A DNA stretch of 64,000 bases from CBEULR01 sp965544035 (GTDB lineage: Bacteria > Bacillota > Desulfotomaculia > Desulfotomaculales > Desulforudaceae). Shown in pieces: positions 8,153-16,020 of the stretch. Positions within the stretch are counted from its first letter, which is position 1; every line of letters begins with the position of its first letter. A program made the position numbers and the translations under genes. The notes under the pieces were generated by a model. It did not search any database, was not told the DNA's origin, and saw nothing but the letters and a program-made list of their open reading frames with translations. The stretch lies in the NCBI GenBank assembly GCA_965544035.1, contig CBEULR010000003.1, positions 1-64,000 of the forward strand. The letters are read 5' to 3'.

Positions 8153-8680
8153 CTACACCCGGTACATCGGCGGATTCTGAATCCACTCCTTCGCTTGACC
8201 ATAAAACATCAGCTTATCATACACGGACAGTTCATCCAGCAGGAACGTAAGGAACATCTCCCGCAGCCTGCCGCAGGTGGCGTGCAGCACCGAATCAAAG
8301 TGCGTCGGCATATAGCCGGCCACACCGGCGAAGATGGTTTTAAATATATACTGATCGGTTACCATCTCCACGTTCAACGCAGTACTCGATTTGGCCGGTG
8401 GTTTCGCAGGCAGCGGGATCCCGTAAGCGTCCAGTTCCCTTTCAATCATGGTGGCCTGCTGGTTGAGAACCTTAAGCCCTTCATTCAAAAGCAGCTTTAA
8501 GTCGCTGTCGCGGGCGAAGCTGGCCAGAAGCTGGGTTTGAGTAATAATCTGGTATCTGGAGGTCAGATGATTCCATAATGATCAGACCTCAATCACCGTA
8601 ATGTCCTCCTGCATCTCCTCCCGCGATTGTGCGATATTGGCCAGTTTCCCGATCTTGTCCAGCAACTTCACTTGCCTCAC
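8153..8680 (-). pseudogene. DUF3231-family gene interrupted by an in-frame TGA
   Basis: The uninterrupted part (8153-8581) reads LWNHLTSRYQIITQ, then ELDAYGIPLPAKPP, and ends NPPMYRV. These are marks of DUF3231 proteins, roughly 170-residue helical proteins common in spore formers. Only a TTG at 8488 offers a normal start in this part, and it lacks a ribosome site. The frame continues upstream of a single TGA (8584-8582) as DKIGKLANIAQSREEM, then ITVIEV. That is just the segment that should precede the WNHLTSRY block. A GTG at 8680 has a TGAGG ribosome site, and the two parts together give 175 residues, the family's usual length. I read this as one gene broken by a nonsense change. The 111-residue product from 8488 is the alternative. 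Confidence 0.6.
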
Positions 8681-8757
8681 CAACTTCCTCAGTCTTATGC
8701 CCTATGTTACCCCGATTTATGAACTGTCTTTCATCATCGGTGTCCGCAATAATTACA

Positions 8758-8781
8758 GGGAGCCTCGACTAAAAGGCTCCC
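8758..8781 (-). terminator. Hairpin downstream of the 44-residue gene
   Basis: GGGAGCCT (8758-8765) and AGGCTCCC (8774-8781) pair perfectly with an 8-base loop, 25 bases beyond the stop of the small membrane protein. Only a weak T-rich tract follows. Confidence 0.55.
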
Positions 8782-8806
8782 CGCGCTCCGAAACCGGCTC
8801 TGAAAC

Positions 8807-8941
8807 CTACTCCGCAAAGATAAACGAAGTCTCGTGACCTTTCGCTTTCTTCTTTTTCTTCAACAGAAGGAGCAAGGCAAAGAGCACGAACAGGAATACC
8901 ACAAGCAGCAGTAACAGCCCGACTATCAGCAGAACGAACAT
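8807..8941 (-). CDS. 44-residue leucine-rich single-span membrane protein
   Basis: The start ATG at 8941 has a full AGGAGGT ribosome site eight bases upstream. The product begins MFVLLIVG and has a ~26-residue stretch made almost only of Leu, Val and Phe. It continues with five consecutive lysines and ends in GHETSFIFAE. The layout is one transmembrane helix with the lysine run setting topology. It sits between the MCP gene and the DUF3231 remnant, with a hairpin terminator just downstream. I know no family for it. The ribosome site and the sharply amphipathic composition argue that it is real. Confidence 0.65.
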   Translation of the reverse strand: MFVLLIVGLLLLLVVFLFVLFALLLLLKKKKKAKGHETSFIFAE

Positions 8942-9016
8942 AAAGGACAACCTCCTCTTAGCAATTTATTCCATGGTATGTGGTCAACAGTTGAAGCGTT
9001 ACCGAGTACAAAAACA

Positions 9017-9046
9017 AAAATCCCAAGGCCATTCGCCTTGAGATTT
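9017..9046. terminator. Terminator of the chemotaxis receptor gene
   Basis: An imperfect stem AAAATCcCAAGG/CCTTGaGATTTT surrounds an 8-base loop. On the minus strand it is followed by TTTTTGTTTTT, a good rho-independent end for the leftward MCP gene. Confidence 0.75.
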
Positions 9047-9079
9047 TCATCTTCACCGGGGTTGTTGTCCGGGAAGGCC

Positions 9080-11026
9080 CTAAGCCCTGAATCTGCGGGT
9101 AGCCGCTTCCAGTTCCCCGGCCAGACTATTCAATACTTCGGCCATAGAACTGGTCTCTTGCATGGCCGCTGTCTGTTCCTCGGCAATAGCCGCCACGTTG
9201 CTTACATCCCCCGCCATCTGCTCGGTGGCACGCGCCAGATCCTGGATTCTGCGCGCCAAACGCTGCACAAGCGCCACGATTTGGGCAAAACTGCCCCCCA
9301 CTTCGTTTACGATGCGTGTACCGTACCGCACATCTTCGGAGCCGGCCTGCATCGCCGAAACCGCCTCCTCCGCGCCGCCCTGAATGGTCGCCACCAGACT
9401 CTTGATCTCGTCGGCGGCCGCCGCAGACTGTTCGGCCAGCTTGCGCACTTCCTCGGCCACCACGGCGAAGCCCCGCCCGGAATCCCCGGCCCGGGCCGCC
9501 TCGATCGCCGCATTCAGCGCCAACAGGTTGGTCTGGTCCGCGATGTCGTTGATCAGGCCGGTGATCTGGGAAATGGACCCGGCGTTTTCACTCAGTCTGG
9601 TGATCACCTGCAGCACCTCTTCGCTGCTTTTGCTGATGGCCTTCATCTGGTTGACCACCGCGTCCACCTGGGACTTGCCTTCCCCGGCCAGCCGCGCGGT
9701 TTCGTCGGCATCGGCCGCAGCCTCTTGCGCTCTTTCCTCCAGCTCGGAGGTGACCTCAGCCAAACGGGTAACCGTGGCGGCCACCTCGTTCGCGCCCGCC
9801 GAAGTTTGTTGAGCGCGGGCTGTAAGGTCGTGGACCGATTCCACCACCTTCACCGAGGCTTTCTGCACCTGCTGCACGATACCCCGCAGGCTGGTGATCA
9901 GGCTGCCGAAACTCTTCTCCAAAACGCCGATCTCGTTCCGGGAAGACTGCTGCAGGTCAACGGTCAGATCACCGGCCGCCGCCAAATCGCCCAATTCCCC
10001 CAGACGCCTGACCGGCTGAATAATGCCCCGGTTAATGTACCAGGCAAGGCCGAGGACGATGAGCACAATGGTGCCGAAAAGCGCCAGTCCGACCCAGACG
10101 AGGGCGTAAACATCCCGGTATACCTCGTCCCGGGGACTGGCCAAGGCCATTGACCAGCCGTGCCGGTCCAGGGGGGCGCTCACCAGAACCATATCCTGTT
10201 CGCCGATCGGCGCCTCAGCAACGCCGCTGTAACCGGCCATCATATTCTCCACCACGCTGCGGAATGATTCAGAAACGGACGGATCCTCCAGGGGGCTGTA
10301 TTCCAAAATGTAGGCCTCGTTCGGATGCACCAGGTAGTAGCCCTCACTGTTGACGATGAAGCTGTAGCCGTTTTCGGTCTGGCCCAATCCGGAAATCTTG
10401 TCCGAAAGGTAACCAAGGTGCATAAATCCGCACAGCACCCCGATCTTAATGCCGGCTTCATTATAAATGGGCGTGCCGATGGCCAAAATCTTGCGTCCGG
10501 TGGAGACCGAGAAATTGGCGTCGGCCACGTAAGCCTTTTCCTCTTCCCAGGGAACATAGAAATAATCACGGTGGGCGATGCTGACCCCGTGATAAGCTTC
10601 GCCCTCGCTGTGTGCCAGTTCGATCCCTTCACCGTCGGTAATCAAAAAGTGAGAATAGCGGGAATCGGTTTCCAGGAAGCGGCGGAAATAAGGTTCCGCG
10701 AGGTTGGGATCCAAGGAGGTCACGGCCGGAGACTGGGCCATGGTCTGCAGCAGATTCATTTCCGAAACCAGCTGGTCGTTCAATGAGGTCGCCTGTGTTT
10801 CTATCAGCGCCATACTCTGGTTTTCAAACTGATTGAGATAGATTCCGACAACCTTGAAGTAGGCGAATACCGCAAACAGTATGATCGGCAAAAGAACCAG
10901 GGACAGCAGGTAGGCTGTCAGGCGGTTTCGCTTCAGGGACCCGGACAATGAAAACACCCTTTCACCCAAAAAGACAGATTTTCTGCGCAAAACGCTCAAC
11001 AGGCTTAGGATAGCATATTTATCCAT
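9080..11026 (-). CDS. Methyl-accepting chemotaxis protein
   Basis: This transmembrane chemoreceptor signals to CheA. From the ATG at 11026 it has ~648 residues: a first membrane span (LLSLVLLPIILFAVFAYF, ~35-52), a double-Cache extracellular sensor (~60-315, with the Cache-type FLITDGEG, HRDYF and SGFMHLG blocks), and a second span (VWVGLALFGTIVLIVLGLAW). A HAMP linker and the signalling tip with ALNAAIEAARAGDSGRGFAVVAEEVRKLAEQ follow. The C-terminus lacks a CheR-binding pentapeptide. The open frame runs back over the tRNA-Val gene, so the upstream part is not coding. The ATG lacks a strong ribosome site, and a GTG about 21 codons downstream is possible. Confidence 0.9.
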   Translation of the reverse strand: MDKYAILSLLSVLRRKSVFLGERVFSLSGSLKRNRLTAYLLSLVLLPIILFAVFAYFKVVGIYLNQFENQSMALIETQATSLNDQLVSEMNLLQTMAQSPAVTSLDPNLAEPYFRRFLETDSRYSHFLITDGEGIELAHSEGEAYHGVSIAHRDYFYVPWEEEKAYVADANFSVSTGRKILAIGTPIYNEAGIKIGVLCGFMHLGYLSDKISGLGQTENGYSFIVNSEGYYLVHPNEAYILEYSPLEDPSVSESFRSVVENMMAGYSGVAEAPIGEQDMVLVSAPLDRHGWSMALASPRDEVYRDVYALVWVGLALFGTIVLIVLGLAWYINRGIIQPVRRLGELGDLAAAGDLTVDLQQSSRNEIGVLEKSFGSLITSLRGIVQQVQKASVKVVESVHDLTARAQQTSAGANEVAATVTRLAEVTSELEERAQEAAADADETARLAGEGKSQVDAVVNQMKAISKSSEEVLQVITRLSENAGSISQITGLINDIADQTNLLALNAAIEAARAGDSGRGFAVVAEEVRKLAEQSAAAADEIKSLVATIQGGAEEAVSAMQAGSEDVRYGTRIVNEVGGSFAQIVALVQRLARRIQDLARATEQMAGDVSNVAAIAEEQTAAMQETSSMAEVLNSLAGELEAATRRFRA

Positions 11027-11104
11027 ATTAGGATGTCTGTTGGATGACGGTGGATTATATGGTATCAGACATTGGGAAGGTCGGCCCCAAGCCAAAACAG
11101 AAAA

Positions 11105-11153
11105 GCCGGGGAACGGCTCCCCGGCCAAAACACTGCGGGGCACTAAAGCCCCG
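11105..11153 (-). terminator. Tandem terminators of the tRNA operon
   Basis: Two GC-rich hairpins follow tRNA-Val on the minus strand. GCGGGGC/GCCCCGC (around 11135-11153) is followed by AGTGTTTT. GCCGGGG/CCCCGGC (11105-11127) is followed by TTTTCTGTTTT. Confidence 0.75.
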
Positions 11154-11170
11154 CCAATTCTTGTTATTAT

Positions 11171-11245
11171 TGGTGGGCGATACTGGATTTGAACCAGTGA
11201 CCCCCTGCTTGTAAGGCAGGTGCTCTCCCACTGAGCTAATCGCCC
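11171..11245 (-). tRNA. tRNA-Val (anticodon TAC), CCA encoded
   Basis: A 75-nt cloverleaf is present: acceptor GGGCGAT/ATCGCCC, D arm GCTC-AGTGGGA-GAGC, anticodon arm CCTGC-CTTACAA-GCAGG with anticodon TAC, T arm ACTGG-TTCAAAT-CCAGT, A73 and encoded CCA. It lies 26 bases after the intron-bearing tRNA and is probably in the same transcript. Confidence 0.95.
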
Positions 11246-11271
11246 ATTTGAGATATGAGAGGTGAGATGTT

Positions 11272-11598
11272 TGGTGGGCCCACCAGGACTCGAACCTGGA
11301 ACCAGCCGGTTATGCATCCCACTACAGCTTTCGCTGCCCCTTTCGGGTTTGTGGTCTGGACTATCCCTTCACCCTAAAAGAATAGGGTGCCTACCGTCTA
11401 GTCTCTACACCTTCCTCAAGGATGAGGCTTGGCTCGGGATTACCATACCATCTTGGCTTAGGCTTCCCCGAATTTGGCAGGTTATCACCTGAAGATTACT
11501 CCTCAGGCAGCCCTTGACAGCAAGTCATGTCGAGCATCTGATCTCGATTTAGACCTGCTGTCTTGAGCCGGATGCTCTGACCATTGAGCTATGGGCCC
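11272..11598 (-). tRNA. tRNA with CAU anticodon (Ile2 or elongator Met), split by a group I intron
   Basis: The 5' exon (11598-11566) is exactly 33 nt and ends at U33. The 3' exon (11314-11272) starts at C34 and includes the encoded CCA. Joined, they form a 76-nt cloverleaf: acceptor GGGCCCA/TGGGCCC, D stem GCTC/GAGC, anticodon stem CCGG/CCGG with loop CTCATAA, T stem CCAGG/CCTGG, A73. G1-C72 is paired, so it is not initiator tRNA. CAU could be isoleucine (after lysidine modification) or elongator methionine. I favour Ile2 from the GCTCATAACC context but cannot prove it. Without splicing the tRNA cannot form its anticodon loop. Confidence 0.9.
11315..11565 (-). ncRNA. Group I self-splicing intron (251 nt) in tRNA(CAU)
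   Basis: The intron lies between U33 and C34. Helix P1 forms between exon CGGCU plus intron C and the internal guide GGGCTG (11513-11508), giving the required U-G wobble at the 5' splice site. The last intron base is G (11315). The conserved core is visible: AATTCGGGGAAGCCTA (P/P4-like), TGTAGAGACTAGACGG (R) and AAGGGATAGTCC (S). The P7 pair is GACTA (11403-11399) with TAGTC (11363-11359). There is no open reading frame for a homing endonuclease. The type of intron is known from tRNA-Leu, tRNA-Ile and tRNA-Arg genes of other bacteria. Confidence 0.88.
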
Positions 11599-11616
11599 AC
11601 AAAGTCGGCAAATAAG

Positions 11617-11645
11617 ATTATAACGCAAACAGGCCCCGGCGTCAA
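11617..11645 (-). promoter_or_regulatory. Sigma-A promoter of the tRNA pair
   Basis: The pattern is -35 TTGACG (11645-11640), a 17-base spacer and a perfect -10 TATAAT (11622-11617), ending about 19 bases before the tRNA 5' end. The -35 and most of the spacer lie inside the rpoD terminator hairpin. Confidence 0.8.
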
Positions 11646-11655
11646 TGCCGGGGCC
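11632..11655 (-). terminator. Terminator of rpoD
   Basis: GGCCCCGGC and GCCGGGGCC form a perfect 9-bp stem around a 6-base loop, 14 bases after the rpoD stop. The following TGTTTGCG tract is only moderately T-rich. Confidence 0.7.
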
Positions 11656-11668
11656 GTCCCAGTCACCT

Positions 11669-12748
11669 TTACTCCAGATAGTCCTTCAGCTTCTTGCTCC
11701 GGCTGGGATGGCGCAGCTTGCGCAGCGTCTTGGCCTCTATCTGCCTGATGCGCTCCCGGGTCACGCCGAATTTCTGCCCCACCTCTTCAAGTGTCCGGGC
11801 GCGGCCGTCATCCAACCCGAACCGCAGACGCAGCACCCGCTGCTCCCGCTCGGTCAGGGTTTTCAGGACCTCATCCAGCTGTTCACGCAGCAGCGTGAAG
11901 GAAGCCTCTTCGGCCGGAGCCTGGGCATCCTGGTCCTCAATGAAGTCACCGAGATGCGAATCCTCTTCCTCGCCAATGGGGGTCTCGAGTGAAACCGGCT
12001 CCTGGGCGATCTTCATGATCTCCCGCACCTTTTCCTCGCTGATGTCCATCTCTTTGGCAATCTCGGCCGGGGTCGGCTCCCGCCCCAGTTCCTGAAGCAA
12101 CTGTCGGGAAACGCGGATCAGCTTGTTGATCGTTTCGACCATGTGCACCGGGATGCGAATCGTCCTGGCCTGGTCGGCGATCGCCCGCGTAATCGCCTGG
12201 CGAATCCACCAGGTGGCGTAGGTGCTGAACTTGAACCCCTTGCGGAAATCAAACTTCTCCACGGCCTTGATCAGGCCCAAATTGCCCTCCTGGATCAAAT
12301 CCAGAAACAGCATGCCCCGTCCCACATATCGTTTGGCAATGCTCACCACCAGGCGCAGGTTGGCCTCGACCAGACGCCGTTTGGCCTCCTCATCGCCTGC
12401 TTCCATCGCCTTCGCCAGAGTGACTTCCTGTTCCGGAGTCAACAGAGGGATACGCCCTATTTCCTTCAAGTACATGCGCACCGGATCATCTATATCAACG
12501 CCGTCGGGAACGGTAATGATCTGCTCCGGTTCCTCGGAGTCTTCATCATCATCCATCGTCTCAAGATCAGGTGCATCCGGGACCACGTCAATACCAAGAC
12601 CCGCCAGCTTTTCGTAAACATCGTCAATCTGTTCCGGCGTCAAATCAGCCCCCTGAAGGCCATCCATCACCTCGTTGTAGGTCAGAGCCCCCTGTTGTTT
12701 ACCCTTTTCCACCAGTTCTTGAATAAAAGCGTTCACTTCTTCCCGCAC
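11669..12748 (-). CDS. rpoD: Primary sigma factor RpoD (SigA)
   Basis: This is the housekeeping sigma factor of RNA polymerase. The 359-residue protein has the short region 1.1 typical of Firmicutes (~1-75), an acidic linker, and region 1.2/2 (DPVRMYLKEIGRIPLL, then NLRLVVSIAKRY, GLIKAVEKFD and YATWWIRQAI). Region 3 and region 4 follow, with the helix-turn-helix VGQKFGVTRERIRQIEAKTLRKLRHP. It starts 16 bases after the dnaG stop, the classical Gram-positive dnaG-rpoD order. A GGGGGGA-type ribosome site precedes the start. Confidence 0.97.
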   Translation of the reverse strand: MREEVNAFIQELVEKGKQQGALTYNEVMDGLQGADLTPEQIDDVYEKLAGLGIDVVPDAPDLETMDDDEDSEEPEQIITVPDGVDIDDPVRMYLKEIGRIPLLTPEQEVTLAKAMEAGDEEAKRRLVEANLRLVVSIAKRYVGRGMLFLDLIQEGNLGLIKAVEKFDFRKGFKFSTYATWWIRQAITRAIADQARTIRIPVHMVETINKLIRVSRQLLQELGREPTPAEIAKEMDISEEKVREIMKIAQEPVSLETPIGEEEDSHLGDFIEDQDAQAPAEEASFTLLREQLDEVLKTLTEREQRVLRLRFGLDDGRARTLEEVGQKFGVTRERIRQIEAKTLRKLRHPSRSKKLKDYLE

Positions 12749-12764
12749 ACTTGCTCCCCCCTTT

Positions 12765-14597
12765 CTAGGGTGTCTTCGTTAATTTTTGAATTGCTAAGGT
12801 AATCTCAGCGGCCCGCTCCAGGTTTCCGGACCGTTCGGCCGCAGCCAGGTCGGCTAGAAGCTCCTGCTTCTGCCGCCGTAAATTGTCCCGCTTGATCGTC
12901 CGCACAAAATCCTGCAGCAGCGCGTTCAAGTCTTCCCCGGGCAGTTCTTCGGCCAAAACGGCCCCCAGCAGATGCTGGTCCTCGTCTTCCAGATCGTTGG
13001 CCAGAACCGCCGGTGAACACTTCGCGTCACCCAGCCGGCGGACATAAGCGTCAAAAATTCGCTGATAACCGCGATTTAAGAAAAAACTTTCGCCTAACTC
13101 CTTCTTCAAAGTAACAACAAAATCGGGATTATCTATTACCAGACGGAGCAGGCCGTGCTCGGCCTGCTGCCTGGCGTGGGGTTTATTGGTAACTATATTA
13201 TGCGACTTTTTAGCAATTTTATCCGGATTTGGCTGTTTTCCTTTGGTACCAACCCCTAGTCTCTTGAATTCGGCCTTAATCGTGTCCGGATTGAGCCCCA
13301 AAACCGAGGCCGTCTTCATAACACTCAGTTCTCTTTCGATTTCACTGGTCATCGCCAATATATTCGGCAGCACCTGTTGTACTATATTCAGCCTTTCACG
13401 CGGCGCATCACTAGACATCTCTTCCAGAAGCTGCTGCAGCTTGTATTCAAACAGCGGTACGGCACCTTCAACTACGCGCCGCCACTCGTCCGCACCGCCC
13501 TGCCGGAAGAAATCGTCCGGGTCCTTTCCTTCCGGGATTGAGACCACCCGCACCCGGCAACCCAAACCCTGCAGCAGATCGAGACTCCGCAACGTCGCCT
13601 TCACGCCGGCGGCATCGGCATCAAAGGCCACCAGTACATCCATCGTATAGCGCATCAGAAGCTGCGCCTGATCTTTGGTGAGGCTGGTTCCCAGTGCGGC
13701 GACCACATTCCGGGCCCCGTACTGGTGCGCCGTTATCGCGTCCAGGTAACCCTCCACCACCACCGCGGCACCCGCCTCGCGAATGGCCGGTCGGGCCAGA
13801 TGCAGTCCATAAAGGTACTTTCCCTTATGGAAAACGGGCGTTTCCGGGGAATTCAAATATTTCGGCAGGCTATCATCCAGCACGCGCCCGCCGAAGCCGA
13901 CCACCCTTCCGCGCACATCCCAAACCGGAAAGATCACCCGGTTGCGGAAGCGGTCGTACACCCCGCCGCGGTCGGACTTCACCGCCAGTCCCATCCGGAC
14001 CAGCTCACCGTCGGACAGTCCCTTGCTGCGGAGGAACCTGGTCAGCCCATCCCATCCGGGCGGCGCAAACCCGATCTGGAACTCCTCCTGCACGGCCTGC
14101 GGAATACCCCGCCTTTCCAGGTAGGCCCGTGCCGCCTCAGCCGCACCGTCCTCTATCAGCACCCGCCGGAAGAAGTCCCGGGCGAGCGCATTCACCTTCC
14201 AGGCGCGTTCCAGCTTGTGGTTTACGGGCTCCGCCCTGTCCGGAATATGGACACCCACGCGTTCAGCCAGATACCGCACAGCCTCCGGGAAGCTCAGGTT
14301 TTCTTTAAGCATGATGAACTTAAAGACATTGCCTCCCACACTGCACCCGAAACAGTAGAACATCTGACGCGCAGGTGTGACGGTAAACGAAGGCGTTTTC
14401 TCCTGATGAAACGGGCAGAGTCCCAGATAATTGCGGCCCTTGTGCTCCAGTCGCACATAATCGGAAATCACTTCCACAATGTCCGCCCGGTTCTGGACCT
14501 CCTCCACCAACTCCTCAGGAATACGTCCGCCCAATGCGACCACCTTCGCTATTCCGGCCGTCGGCCGCTCCTTATGATTATTCGCTACGGTCAACAA
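12765..14597 (-). CDS. dnaG: DNA primase DnaG
   Basis: DnaG makes the RNA primers for replication. The 610-residue protein starts with the CHC2 zinc domain (CPFHQEKTPSFTV and FYCFGCSVGG, residues ~61-90). It has the catalytic core with TOPRIM motifs VVVEGYLDAI and AFDADAAG, and a C-terminal helicase-binding domain rich in helices. The first ~24 residues (before GGRIPEELVEEV) are unusual. Internal GTG codons near there could be the true start, because primases normally begin close to RIPEE. It is co-transcribed with rpoD downstream. Confidence 0.96.
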   Translation of the reverse strand: MLTVANNHKERPTAGIAKVVALGGRIPEELVEEVQNRADIVEVISDYVRLEHKGRNYLGLCPFHQEKTPSFTVTPARQMFYCFGCSVGGNVFKFIMLKENLSFPEAVRYLAERVGVHIPDRAEPVNHKLERAWKVNALARDFFRRVLIEDGAAEAARAYLERRGIPQAVQEEFQIGFAPPGWDGLTRFLRSKGLSDGELVRMGLAVKSDRGGVYDRFRNRVIFPVWDVRGRVVGFGGRVLDDSLPKYLNSPETPVFHKGKYLYGLHLARPAIREAGAAVVVEGYLDAITAHQYGARNVVAALGTSLTKDQAQLLMRYTMDVLVAFDADAAGVKATLRSLDLLQGLGCRVRVVSIPEGKDPDDFFRQGGADEWRRVVEGAVPLFEYKLQQLLEEMSSDAPRERLNIVQQVLPNILAMTSEIERELSVMKTASVLGLNPDTIKAEFKRLGVGTKGKQPNPDKIAKKSHNIVTNKPHARQQAEHGLLRLVIDNPDFVVTLKKELGESFFLNRGYQRIFDAYVRRLGDAKCSPAVLANDLEDEDQHLLGAVLAEELPGEDLNALLQDFVRTIKRDNLRRQKQELLADLAAAERSGNLERAAEITLAIQKLTKTP

Positions 14598-14620
14598 TTT
14601 TCCTGCCCTTTGTCGACAAT

Positions 14621-15205
14621 TTAGGTCTGGATTTCAGCCTTTGCGGTCAATTCAGGCAGGATGTTTTCAATGAAATACCTGGTACTGACGAGATCACTCT
14701 GTCTCAGCTTTCCAAGAATAATGCCGTACTTCTCTCGAAACGGGTTATAGTTGCATAACTTGACTTCATAAAGACATTCAATTAAAGCATCAATCCGGTC
14801 CGCATCGCGCAAGATTCGGCCCTCCAGAGTCTCATCCTTACCTTCAAACAGAATCTCCCGGTAAATGTCCTGATACCGGCTGTCGAGACCGTGAATCATT
14901 TCTTCAGCCAATTCCCTTTCGATTCTCTCCACCATTGATCTGATTTCCGGATTCTTGTGTTTGGTCGTGCTGATGATGTCGCCCATCATGCTCTCGATCA
15001 CATCATGATTGATCAGCCGGAAGAAGAGCTTGCGCCAGTTCACCGCATTGCCGTGCCGTTCCTCAATGACGCCGAGCATCTGGCCGATCTGGGCGACAAA
15101 AAACGAATGTTCGCTCACCGTTGCCCGGCGGTGCATAAACTCCGTGGCCCAGCGGCCCATATTGTTCAGCTTCCGCACCGTATGCAGGTATTCGGCAAAT
15201 CCCAT
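14621..15205 (-). CDS. HD-domain phosphohydrolase (YfbR-like)
   Basis: This 194-residue helical protein has the HD-superfamily metal ligands: His in TVSEHSFF (~residue 33), the HD pair in INHDVIES (~67-68) and a later Asp in LRDADRIDALIE. This resembles YfbR-type 5'-deoxynucleotidases, which remove phosphate from dNMPs, but the substrate here is not proven. It is directly upstream of dnaG on the same strand with only a 23-base gap, a reasonable place for a nucleotide-pool enzyme. The start ATG at 15205 follows a GGGAGGTGC ribosome site. Confidence 0.8.
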   Translation of the reverse strand: MGFAEYLHTVRKLNNMGRWATEFMHRRATVSEHSFFVAQIGQMLGVIEERHGNAVNWRKLFFRLINHDVIESMMGDIISTTKHKNPEIRSMVERIERELAEEMIHGLDSRYQDIYREILFEGKDETLEGRILRDADRIDALIECLYEVKLCNYNPFREKYGIILGKLRQSDLVSTRYFIENILPELTAKAEIQT

Positions 15206-15247
15206 ACGGCATCAGCACCTCCCTGAGTTCAACCGCCTAAAAAAACA

Positions 15248-15269
15248 ACCCGGGCACTGCGGCCCGGGT
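15248..15269 (-). terminator. Terminator of the flavodoxin-like gene
   Basis: ACCCGGG (15269-15263 on the minus strand) pairs with CCCGGGT (15254-15248) across an 8-base loop. TTGTTTTTTT follows, a strong rho-independent signal. Confidence 0.85.
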
Positions 15270-15289
15270 CTTAAGCCGACAATGTGCCA

Positions 15290-15904
15290 TTATCCTTTTC
15301 GGTGAACGGCCCTGATCTCACGGGTCGCATAAGCCACCTGGCATACACGACGGGCCAGCACCTGCACCCGATTCATCGCCTGCTGATCCTGTTCGGCCGG
15401 TACCTGAGCACAGGCGCCCAAGTGACCGGCGTCGCCATCGGTATAGTAACCGTCCGCCACCACGGTCATACCCTGCACCAGCATCATTTCCTGCATCGTC
15501 CGCACGGTCAATTCCTGGCCGCCAAACCTGGAGGCTCCGACCGCCACGGCTCCGCCCACCACATTCAGGAGGGCCAGTTCTTTCCGCAGCTTGCGGGTTT
15601 TGTCCCAAAAGGCCTTCAGCTGAGCGGAAACCGTTTGAAAATAAACCGGACTGCCCATGATCACCCCGTCGGCCTGCCGCAAAAGGTCCAGTGTCTCACC
15701 GAGGAGGGTATCCCGATAACAGACCCCTTTGCACGGAGTTGAACACTGCAGGCAGAAGACCCGCTTAACCGATGCCATCGCATCGGAAACCTGAATAAAC
15801 TTGGTCTCGGCACCCTCTTCCTCGGCTACGGCCAGCGCCGCCCTGAGCAGCTTCGCCGTATTGCCGTCCCTGTGAGGGCTGCCGTTCAAGGCCAGAATAA
15901 GCAT
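15290..15904 (-). CDS. Flavodoxin-fold FMN protein (NADPH-dependent FMN reductase/iron-sulfur flavoprotein family)
   Basis: From the ATG at 15904 (GGAGGT ribosome site five bases upstream) the product has 204 residues. The FMN phosphate loop ALNGSPHRDGNTAKLL is at the N-terminus. A cysteine segment CLQCSTPCKGVC (~residues 51-62) and GSPVYFQTVSAQLKAFWDKT (flavin contact) follow. The C-x2-C-x4-C-x3-C spacing resembles the cluster-binding segment of archaeal-type iron-sulfur flavoproteins, so a 4Fe-4S cluster is possible. It is a single-gene unit. The physiological electron donor and acceptor are unknown. Confidence 0.8.
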   Translation of the reverse strand: MLILALNGSPHRDGNTAKLLRAALAVAEEEGAETKFIQVSDAMASVKRVFCLQCSTPCKGVCYRDTLLGETLDLLRQADGVIMGSPVYFQTVSAQLKAFWDKTRKLRKELALLNVVGGAVAVGASRFGGQELTVRTMQEMMLVQGMTVVADGYYTDGDAGHLGACAQVPAEQDQQAMNRVQVLARRVCQVAYATREIRAVHRKG

Positions 15905-15968
15905 GAAAAACCTCCGAAGATCGGGAGCCAGCATTCAGTAATCAGTGGAACAAGAAGGGGAAAAGATG

Positions 15969-16001
15969 GATACTGACTACTAAATACGGACTACTCAATG
16001 T
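15969..16001. repeat. Heptamer repeat TACTNNN
   Basis: Within the 116-base spacer, TACTGAC-TACTAAA-TACGGAC-TACTCAA follow each other in strict 7-base phase. CATTCAGTAATCAGT upstream (around 15934) has the opposite orientation. The same unit occurs at 25921, 36788 and, as a single copy, near 41773. Confidence 0.6.
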
Positions 16002-16020
16002 ATACCGCATTTATACGCGG

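Noticed and set aside
8978..10153. Plus-strand open frame of 391 codons opposite the MCP gene
   Set aside because: It is antisense to a clear chemoreceptor, rich in Arg/His/Gly and without a ribosome site.
11027..11317. Extension of the MCP reading frame to 11317
   Set aside because: It would run through tRNA-Val and the tRNA terminators, and gives no receptor-like sequence.
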